7,503 nt of DNA from Deltaproteobacteria bacterium (GTDB taxonomy: Bacteria > Myxococcota > Polyangia > Haliangiales > Haliangiaceae). The stretch covers positions 1 through 7,503 of the forward strand of contig JAGSPR010000342.1 in NCBI GenBank assembly GCA_018262455.1, read 5' to 3'. The notes under the pieces are model-generated. The model worked only from the letters and a program-made list of their open reading frames with translations, had not been told where the DNA came from and did not search any database. A program made the position numbers and the translations under genes. Below, piece by piece: positions 1 through 5,456 of this stretch (the first letter of the stretch is position 1; every line of letters starts with the position of its first letter).

Positions 1-1989
1 ATCTCCGCCGGGCTCCCGGCGCTCCTGGTGATCACCGGCTCGGAGGTGGCGCACCTGGTTTCCGAGGCCCGCGATCTGCCGGCGCTCGCCGAGATCCCGA
101 TCCTGGCGGTGGTGCCGGCGATCCCTCCCACCGCCGTGGCCGAGGCCCTGGCCGCCGGCGCCACCGATGTGGCACGTCTGCCAGTGGTCTCCTCGGTCCT
201 GTCGGCGCGCTGCCGCAACCTGATGAAGCTGGCACGCCGCGATACCGCCGGCGCGATCGCGCTCCTCAAGATCAACGAGGTCCTCACGGCGGGTGGGGAT
301 GACGCCGAAGCGCTCGTCAAGGTGCTCGACATCACCGTGGGACTGCTCGGCTTCGAGCGCGCCTCGCTGCTCGCGCACATCGAGGGCTCGGAACACGCGT
401 TCGTGATCGCGGCGAACGACGCGCAGCCGCGATCGCAGTTCACGCTCGCGATCTCGGAGTACCCAGAGGTCGCCGAGGCGATCCGCACGCTCGCGCCGGT
501 GCTGATCGACGATGTGATGCTCCATCCGCTCACCGCGAGCATCGCCGAGGTGCTGTCCTCGAAGCAGGTCCGCGGGATCGCGGTGTTCCCCGTCCAGTGG
601 CGCGGCCGCCCGCTCGGCGCGATGCTGCTCCGCAAGCGGACCCCCGGCGTCCAGCACATCGGACCGCGTGGTCTCGACCTCGGAAAGCTGATCGCGAGCA
701 TCACCGCCGCACACCTCCGGCACGGCGCGGTGATCGAGAGCCTGCGCGATCAGACGCACAAGATCTCTCGTGCGCGCTACGAGGCCGAGCGCCGGCTGCG
801 AGGCATCGACTCGCTGAAGGAGCACTTCGAGGCCGGCGCCGACGGTGTGGTCGTGCTCGACGATGCGGGGCGGATCCTGTTCGTCAACCGCGCGGCCGAG
901 CGCATCACCGGCTTCGCGCGCGACGGCCTCGTTGGCGGCGAGCTCGTCGATCTCGTCACCGGTGACCAGCGGGACCAGATCGCGGACACCGTCGCTCGCG
1001 TGCTCGCGGGCGTCAACGTCGACGCGTTCGATCTCCAGCTGTCGACGACGAGCGGTGCGCCCGCCTGGGTCTCGGTGTCGACCTCGACGGTGCTCGCGGG
1101 TACCGGTGCCGTGATCCTCGCGTTTCGCGATGTCACCGCCGAGCGCGCGCTGGAGCACGAGCTGCGGTCGACGAAGGAGTTTCTCGAGCGCTTGATCGAC
1201 TCCACGGTCGACGCCATCATCGCCGCCGATCTGCGCGGCAACATCATCCTGTTCAACCAGGGTGCCGAGCGGCTGTTCGGCTATCGCGCGCGTGACGTGA
1301 TCGGCAAGCACCGTGTCTGGGAGCTCTACGAGGACAGCGGCGCGCGCCAGATCATGCGGATGCTGCGCTCGACCTCGTACGGCGGGGTGGGGCGGCTCGA
1401 GCAGACCCGCCGCGAGGTCCGGATCGCGTCGGGCGAGATCGTGCCGGTGAGCATGACCGCGTCGACGGTGTACGAGGACGATCGCGAGGTCGCCACGGTC
1501 GGCATCCTGACCGACCTGCGCGAGCGCATCCGTATGGAGCAGCGGCTCCTCGATGCCCAGCAGAAGCTGCAGCTCTCGGAGAAGCAGGCGCTCGTCGCGG
1601 AGCTCGCCGGCGCGGCGGCCCACGAGCTGAACCAGCCCCTGACGTCGATCATGGGTTACGCGCAGCTGATCGAACGCCAGAGCGCCAAGGACGCCCCCCA
1701 CCTGCGGGCGGTCGGGGTGATCCTGTCGGAGTCCGAGCGCATGGCCGGCATCGTCAAGAAGATCGGCAAGATCACGAAGTACGAGACCACCGACTATGTC
1801 GGCTCCGCCCGGATGCTCGATCTCGATCGCGCGGCTCCGGACTTCATCGATCCCGCGATCCCGGTTCCCGCGGATGACTCCCAGACGGGCGAATTCCACG
1901 CCGTGGTCCAGCCCGACATCAAGCAACACGCGAACCTGGCGGAGCTCGTCGAGCAGAACGTGATCAAGGACCTGGGGGACAAACCATGA
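1..1989 (+). CDS. Sensor protein with degenerate receiver, GAF, two PAS and HisKA domains but no ATPase domain (5' partial)
   Basis: The frame is open from base 1, so the real start lies upstream; the GTG at 28 falls inside a domain and is not a likely start. Numbering from that GTG as residue 1, the order is: the tail of a receiver-like fold (to about 70, including the GATDVARLP stretch), a GAF domain (about 75-230), a first PAS (about 262-372), a second PAS (about 385-500), a short coiled coil, and a DHp/HisKA helix pair (about 515-585) with H-box AHELNQPLTSI and probable phospho-acceptor His532. After a KYETTDYVG stretch (584-592) comes a roughly 60-residue acidic tail and the stop. No N, G1, F or G2 box of an ATPase domain follows, so it probably cannot autophosphorylate alone. 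It is predicted to be cytoplasmic, with no membrane segment visible. Its stop overlaps the start of a complete kinase, which suggests translational coupling and joint function. The domain calls are firm; the partner role is inference. Confidence 0.9.
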   Translation: MSAGLPALLVITGSEVAHLVSEARDLPALAEIPILAVVPAIPPTAVAEALAAGATDVARLPVVSSVLSARCRNLMKLARRDTAGAIALLKINEVLTAGGDDAEALVKVLDITVGLLGFERASLLAHIEGSEHAFVIAANDAQPRSQFTLAISEYPEVAEAIRTLAPVLIDDVMLHPLTASIAEVLSSKQVRGIAVFPVQWRGRPLGAMLLRKRTPGVQHIGPRGLDLGKLIASITAAHLRHGAVIESLRDQTHKISRARYEAERRLRGIDSLKEHFEAGADGVVVLDDAGRILFVNRAAERITGFARDGLVGGELVDLVTGDQRDQIADTVARVLAGVNVDAFDLQLSTTSGAPAWVSVSTSTVLAGTGAVILAFRDVTAERALEHELRSTKEFLERLIDSTVDAIIAADLRGNIILFNQGAERLFGYRARDVIGKHRVWELYEDSGARQIMRMLRSTSYGGVGRLEQTRREVRIASGEIVPVSMTASTVYEDDREVATVGILTDLRERIRMEQRLLDAQQKLQLSEKQALVAELAGAAAHELNQPLTSIMGYAQLIERQSAKDAPHLRAVGVILSESERMAGIVKKIGKITKYETTDYVGSARMLDLDRAAPDFIDPAIPVPADDSQTGEFHAVVQPDIKQHANLAELVEQNVIKDLGDKP

Positions 1990-3596
1990 CGCCTACGGTC
2001 GAGGCACAGCTCGCGGCGCTGCAGGCGCTCGCCAGTGAAGTCCCCAACATGTCGACGGAGCCCTCGCTCGTCGAGACCGCGCTCGAGATCCTCGGCACGC
2101 TGTTGCCGGGGCGCTCGATCTGTGTGCGCGTACTCGACCTCCGATCGCGGGAGCGAGCGCGTGCGTACGTCCGGGGCGCGAAGCTGCGCGACGGCGTCCT
2201 CGATGAAGGCGTGATGATCACCGAGACGGCGCTGGCGCACGCCAAGCTCAAGACCGCGGTCGCGGCGAGTGCTCGGCTCACCGTCCGCACGCGTTGGGAC
2301 TCGCCGTTCACCGGGATCGCGAGCGGCTTCGCACTGCCGCTCGCGGCGGGCGGCGAGCTCTACGGCGTGCTGGATCTCGGTTACGCGCCCGGCGTGTCGT
2401 CCGAGGTCGAGCGCCTGGCCGACGAGCGCGCGATGACCGCACCCGTGGCCCACCTCGCGTGCGCGCTCCGCACGATGCGGCTCCAGAACGATGCCCTCGG
2501 GCTGCGCGACTACCAGGCCCGCCTGCTCGAGAGCGCGAACGCGCTGATCCTCGGGATCGACCGGTCGTGGCGGATCACGGTCGTCAACCGTGCGCTGCTC
2601 GAGCTCACCGGGTTCGAGCGCGACGAGATGCTCGGCCGCGACGTGCGCGACTTCATCTCGGTCGACCAGCGCCAGTTCCTGACCAGCGCGTTTGCCGCGG
2701 CCTTGCTCGGACAACATCACGCCGCGGTGACCGTGGCCCTGCCGACCCGGCGCGGTGAGACGGTCCGCACCGTCTGGAGCATCGCCCCGGTCGGCCGCGC
2801 GGGCGCGGTCGACGGCCCGATCGACGCCGTCGTCGCGATCGGCCAGGACCAGTCGCAGATCGAAGCGCTGCAGCAGCAGATCGTGCGCGCCGAGCGCCTC
2901 GCGACGCTGGGCGAGCTGGCCGCGGGCGTTGTCCACGAGCTCAACAACCCGCTGACCTCGATCACCGTGTACGCCGAGTACCTCGTCCGCAAGCTCGAGT
3001 CCCAGGGCGCCGAGACCTCGGACGTCGAGAAGCTTCGCAGGATCGGGGCGAGCGCTCAGCGGATCCTGCGGTTCTCGCGCGATCTCGTCCAGTACGCGCG
3101 CCCGTCTGGCCGTGACCTCGAGCTGGTCGATCTCGCCCACGTCGTGCGCCAGTCGGTGTCGATCTGCGAGCACCTGGTGGACCGCGGGGGGATCTCGCTC
3201 TCGGTCGAGGTCGATGACCAGCTGCCGGCGATCCAGGCGATCGCGGGCCAGCTCGAGCAGGTGCTGATCAACCTGATCACGAATGCGGTCCACGCGATCG
3301 AGAGCGTCGAGCGCGATCCCACGCGGCCCCCCGGAGCGGACCGCGTGGTCGTGCGCGCGGTGGTCGACAGCCCCTCGACCGTGCTGGTCGAGGTCTCGGA
3401 CTCCGGCCCCGGCGTGGGGGATGAAGACCGACAGAGGATCTTCGAGCCGTTCTTCACCACCAAGCCCGATGGCAAGGGCACAGGGCTCGGTCTGCCGATC
3501 GTGCGCAATATCGTGGAGCAACATCGCGGCCAGATCAGCGTGACGCGATCCGATCTCGGGGGCGCGGCGTTCCAGGTGATCCTGCCAGTGCTGTAG
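1986..3596 (+). CDS. Sensor histidine kinase, GAF-PAS-HisKA-HATPase
   Basis: This 536-residue protein has every part of a working histidine kinase, which autophosphorylates on His from ATP and passes the phosphate to a receiver Asp. A GAF-like domain spans about 23-165 and a PAS domain about 172-288. A short coiled coil leads to the DHp domain (about 295-372) with H-box GVVHELNNPLTSI and His317. The ATPase domain (about 378-536) shows the N box (Asn429, Asn433), G1 (DSGPGVG, Asp472), F box (FEPFFTT, 486-492) and G2 (GKGTGLGL, 496-503). The H box and its HELNNPL form resemble NtrB/ZraS-like (HPK4) kinases, which often pair with NtrC-type regulators; none is seen here. No transmembrane segment is apparent, so it is probably soluble. 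The ATG lies within the previous gene's stop (ATGA), with a GGGGGA ribosome site at 1974-1979, six bases away. The signal it senses is unknown. Confidence 0.95.
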   Translation: MTPTVEAQLAALQALASEVPNMSTEPSLVETALEILGTLLPGRSICVRVLDLRSRERARAYVRGAKLRDGVLDEGVMITETALAHAKLKTAVAASARLTVRTRWDSPFTGIASGFALPLAAGGELYGVLDLGYAPGVSSEVERLADERAMTAPVAHLACALRTMRLQNDALGLRDYQARLLESANALILGIDRSWRITVVNRALLELTGFERDEMLGRDVRDFISVDQRQFLTSAFAAALLGQHHAAVTVALPTRRGETVRTVWSIAPVGRAGAVDGPIDAVVAIGQDQSQIEALQQQIVRAERLATLGELAAGVVHELNNPLTSITVYAEYLVRKLESQGAETSDVEKLRRIGASAQRILRFSRDLVQYARPSGRDLELVDLAHVVRQSVSICEHLVDRGGISLSVEVDDQLPAIQAIAGQLEQVLINLITNAVHAIESVERDPTRPPGADRVVVRAVVDSPSTVLVEVSDSGPGVGDEDRQRIFEPFFTTKPDGKGTGLGLPIVRNIVEQHRGQISVTRSDLGGAAFQVILPVL

Positions 3597-3610
3597 CGGA
3601 GCGCTGTCGC

Positions 3611-3643
3611 CGATCTCCGAGTGATCTCCACGGGATCTCTCCG
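3611..3643. repeat. Three tandem imperfect 11-bp direct repeats upstream of the 3702 gene
   Basis: Units are CGATCTCCGAG (3611), TGATCTCCACG (3622) and GGATCTCTCCG (3633), sharing GATCTC at exact 11-base steps. They lie in the non-coding gap after the kinase stop and about 22 bases before a promoter-like TTGCCA. Eleven-base direct repeats are the typical layout of OmpR/PhoB-family regulator sites, where each monomer binds one unit on the same DNA face. The repeats are seen directly; the binding role is inference. A small stem (GTCCG 3643-3647 with CGGAC 3653-3657) follows, without a T tract, so it is at best a weak terminator for the kinase genes. Confidence 0.5.
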
Positions 3644-3664
3644 TCCGGTACTCGGACAGAAAGG

Positions 3665-3692
3665 TTGCCACCTCGATCGAGCCTGATAAGGT
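3665..3692 (+). promoter_or_regulatory. Candidate promoter for the 98-residue protein gene
   Basis: TTGCCA at 3665-3670 matches five of six bases of the sigma-70 type -35 box. TAAGGT at 3687-3692 fits the loose TANNNT form of a -10 box, with a 16-base spacer. The predicted transcript would start near 3699, only a few bases before the ATG at 3702. The -10 candidate overlaps the good ribosome site AAGGTGA (3688-3694), so the two readings compete: if the box is used, the message is nearly leaderless and the ribosome site is not transcribed. Confidence 0.35.
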
Positions 3693-3701
3693 GAATTCCG
3701 C

Positions 3702-3998
3702 ATGAAGCCGGAAGTCCTGCTCGAGCTCCTCGAAAACGCGGCCGACCAGCTCGGGATCCGCGTGAGCTACGAGGCCCTGCAGACCAGCGGCCTGCCCAAC
3801 GGGCACGGTGGTCTGTGCCGCGTCAAAGGCCAGTACCGGATCATCATCGACAAGCGAGCCACCTCGGAAGAGCGGGTGATCACGGTCGCCACGGCGGTCG
3901 CCTCGTTCGATACCAGCGAGCTCGAGCTGCCCCCGAAGGTCCGCGAGGTCCTGCGGACCTACGAGGGCACCACGAAGCGGCACCTCGGCGCGGCCTGA
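3702..3998 (+). CDS. Small conserved-type hypothetical protein, 98 residues
   Basis: The function is not recognised. The protein begins with an amphipathic helix (MKPEVLLELLENAADQLGI), then a Gly-rich turn and a short beta segment (GGLCRVKGQYRIIIDK, about 36-51), a helix (about 54-70) and a basic tail. It has no signal peptide or membrane segment and is probably cytosolic. The ATG is backed by AAGGTGA seven bases upstream. The order 'beta strand, IIIDK, SEERVITVATAVASFD' weakly recalls the strand and active-site helix of ImmA/IrrE (M78) peptidases, but the HExxH zinc motif is absent, so no peptidase activity is proposed. It follows the kinase gene by 105 bases with its own likely promoter, so it need not be in that operon. 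It reads as a real gene because of its codon bias, ribosome site and balanced composition. Confidence 0.8.
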   Translation: MKPEVLLELLENAADQLGIRVSYEALQTSGLPNGHGGLCRVKGQYRIIIDKRATSEERVITVATAVASFDTSELELPPKVREVLRTYEGTTKRHLGAA

Positions 3999-3999
3999 G

Positions 4000-4032
4000 C
4001 GAGGCTTGCCGGAGGCGTGATCGAGGCTTGAT
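4000..4032. repeat. Three tandem imperfect 11-bp direct repeats upstream of the 4064 lipoprotein gene
   Basis: Units are CGAGGCTTGCC (4000), GGAGGCGTGAT (4011) and CGAGGCTTGAT (4022), sharing GAGGC-TG at 11-base steps. The array starts right after the stop of the preceding gene and ends 14 bases before a TATGAT box, so it covers where a -35 box would sit. This is a likely activator or repressor site; the type of binding protein is inference from the 11-base period. The nine bases CGAGGCTTG recur on the other strand at 5366-5374. Confidence 0.5.
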
Positions 4033-4046
4033 CGACCAGAGCGCGC

Positions 4047-4052
4047 TATGAT
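4047..4052 (+). promoter_or_regulatory. Candidate -10 box (TATGAT) for the lipoprotein gene
   Basis: TATGAT matches five of six bases of the -10 consensus and stands out in GC-rich surroundings. No fair -35 box sits 16-18 bases upstream; that place is taken by the 11-base repeats, as in activator-dependent promoters. A start near 4059 would leave only about five bases of leader before the ATG at 4064, and no clear ribosome site is seen, so translation may be nearly leaderless. Confidence 0.4.
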
Positions 4053-4063
4053 TGGCGCGTTCG

Positions 4064-4774
4064 ATGGCCAAGCGGATCACCCGACCATTCGCGCTCGCGC
4101 TCGCGCTCCTCGGGGGAGCCTGCGAGCGCACCCCCAAACGCGAGCTCGATCTTGATCTGATCCATGTGCCGGGTCCCGCGCGGATGCGCACCGACACCGT
4201 GGGCGAGGGCAAGTTCGCCGGCTCGGCCACCTTCGTGCTCGTGGATGCCGAGAACGCCGCCTCCGAGGGCGCCTACGTGACACTCGGGGGCGAGCTCATC
4301 GACGCGACCGGCGCGGACGTCGGCACGCTCAACGCACAGTCGCTGTGGATCCCCAGCCACGAGTCGCGGACGTTCGCGCTGGTCGACGCCGAGCGCAAGC
4401 AGCGGCCGGAGACCACGTCCGCCCGCGTCAAGGTCCGCGGCGCGCTGGTGTCCAGCGCACCGCCCACCGCCCGGATCGAGGAGCTCCACAGCTTCGACGA
4501 TCACGGCCAGGTCGTCGTCCAGGCCTACCTGGTCAACGACGCCAACCGCGAGGGCCAGGTCATGGTGGTGGGCGCGTTCTATGACGCCAGCAACCGGCCG
4601 GTCGCGCGACCGTTCGTCGTCGTCAAGATTGGCGCCAGCGGGCCCGGTGAGCCAGGCCGCTGCCCCGACACCATGGAGGACAAGGTCCCGCTCGTGTCAC
4701 GCTGCAGCGTGCGGTTCGTGGGGCCCGCCGGCGCCAAGCGTGGCACGATCTTCGTCGGCGATGCGGTGTACTAA
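4064..4774 (+). CDS. Predicted lipoprotein with two beta-sandwich-like units
   Basis: This is a 236-residue predicted envelope lipoprotein. The N-terminus MAKRITRPFALALALLGGAC has a basic start, a hydrophobic core and a slightly unusual lipobox (GGAC) with Cys20 as the probable lipid site. After a charged linker, one beta-rich unit spans about 50-130 and a second about 135-236. The second contains VVGAFYDASNRPV (168-180), resembling the strand-turn of FxLYD-type domains, and the first has a similar LGGELIDATGADVG stretch (74-87). Cys200 and Cys214 may form a disulfide. The ATG at 4064 was chosen over an in-frame TTG at 4053-4055 region because it puts the basic residues next to the signal core. 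The gene follows the 98-residue protein by 65 bases and is convergent with the next gene. The role is unknown; the fold is inferred from pattern only. Confidence 0.85.
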   Translation: MAKRITRPFALALALLGGACERTPKRELDLDLIHVPGPARMRTDTVGEGKFAGSATFVLVDAENAASEGAYVTLGGELIDATGADVGTLNAQSLWIPSHESRTFALVDAERKQRPETTSARVKVRGALVSSAPPTARIEELHSFDDHGQVVVQAYLVNDANREGQVMVVGAFYDASNRPVARPFVVVKIGASGPGEPGRCPDTMEDKVPLVSRCSVRFVGPAGAKRGTIFVGDAVY

Positions 4775-4813
4775 GGTCATCTAACTTGGAGACCGTGGAC
4801 GTTGGGGTGGGCG

Positions 4814-4956
<143 letters not shown>

Positions 4957-5021
4957 ACCCCACGCCCACCATCACCCCCGCGCCCACGTCCGCGTTCATC
5001 GTCCCGACTTCAGGGAAGAAC

Positions 5022-5360
5022 CTAGACGCGTCCGACGAGGCCGCTCAAGTACGGATCGTTGGCGATCAGATCGGTCAGCAGCTCGCGGAGCTCGGCGCGC
5101 TCGGCGGCCCCGAGCTCCGGCCCGGCCGTCGCCTCGACCAGCCGATCGATCGCCTGGCCGGCGGTCAACCGGCCAGCGGCGATCTCGGCGGCGAGTCCGT
5201 CGATCGCGGTCTGCGGCGCGGTCCCCGCGACCTCGGTGAGGCCATCGGGCCCATCGGGCCCATCGGGCCCATCGGGTCCGTCAGGCCCACCGGGTCCGGA
5301 AGGTCCGGAAGGCCCTGAGGGGCCGCCTCCGATCCCGCCGGGTCCGCCGATGGTGCTCAT
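5022..5360 (-). CDS. Small protein with collagen-like Gly-X-Y tract and helical C-terminal module
   Basis: This is a 112-residue protein of unknown role. A Gly-rich start (MSTIGGPGGIGG) leads into ten Gly-X-Y triplets (residues 13-42): three GPS, one GPG, five GPD and one GLT. The rest (about 50-112) is predicted helical and acidic: LAAEIAAGRLTAGQAIDRLV (56-75), then AERAELRELLTDLIANDPYL (86-105) and a short hydrophobic end. There is no signal peptide or membrane segment. Bacterial collagen-like tracts can form triple helices, so trimer formation is possible but ten triplets is short. The C-terminal pattern reminds me of short myxobacterial proteins with a variable N-terminus and a fixed helical end of 'LLxDLxxxDP' type; this is recollection only. 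GAGG nine bases before the ATG is a usable ribosome site. The gene is convergent with the 4064 lipoprotein gene and divergent from the 5457 gene. Confidence 0.75.
   Translation of the reverse strand: MSTIGGPGGIGGGPSGPSGPSGPGGPDGPDGPDGPDGPDGLTEVAGTAPQTAIDGLAAEIAAGRLTAGQAIDRLVEATAGPELGAAERAELRELLTDLIANDPYLSGLVGRV
5242..5277. repeat. Four tandem 9-bp repeats encoding the GPD tract
   Basis: CCATCGGGC repeats at 5242, 5251, 5260 and 5269 (the last ends in T). Read on the minus strand they give Gly-Pro-Asp triplets. The near-identical DNA, although synonymous change is possible, suggests recent expansion or length variation by slipped-strand copying. Neighbouring triplets (5278-5320) are more diverged. 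Confidence 0.9.
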
Positions 5361-5456
5361 ACGCGCAAGCCTCGAGCCACGACCATAACAGGGTATCGCA
5401 TCGAGCAGCGTTGTCGTCCGCTACTCGCGCGGGTTGCGTGGCAATCTACGCCCCTC
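5361..5456. promoter_or_regulatory. Divergent intergenic region between the collagen-like and lipoprotein genes
   Basis: This 96-base gap must hold the start signals of both flanking genes. For the minus gene, TATGGT (complement of 5382-5387) is a fair -10 candidate, without a good -35. For the plus gene, CAATCT at 5442-5447 is a weak -10 candidate nine bases before the ATG; no ribosome site is seen there. The minus-strand CGAGGCTTG at 5366-5374 repeats the nonamer found twice in the 4000-4032 array. Confidence 0.35.

Noticed and set aside
28..30. GTG at 28 as the start of the first gene
   Set aside because: The frame continues unbroken to base 1 and the residues before it fit the same receiver-like fold, so the gene is cut by the window edge.
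1550..1989. A frameshift that hides an ATPase domain in the first gene
   Set aside because: No ATPase box is readable in any frame before the next gene begins, the tail keeps good codon bias, and the stop is neatly coupled to the next start.
1794..3983. Minus-strand open frame of 729 codons across the kinase gene and beyond
   Set aside because: It is antisense to a protein with all kinase boxes, is rich in Arg, Asp, Leu and His in a way typical of shadow frames in GC-rich genes, and has no recognisable domain.
4052..4063. In-frame TTG at 4052 as the start of the lipoprotein gene
   Set aside because: The ATG at 4064 gives a cleaner signal peptide, and the TTG overlaps the candidate -10 box.
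5059..5388. Plus-strand frame that also encodes a collagen-like tract (GPS and GPE triplets)
   Set aside because: In this phase Gly and Pro codons are antisense to each other and Ser to Asp or Glu, so a Gly-X-Y tract on one strand creates one on the other. The rest of the plus frame is Ser/Arg/Ala-rich without helix pattern, whereas the minus frame gives a coherent acidic helical module.
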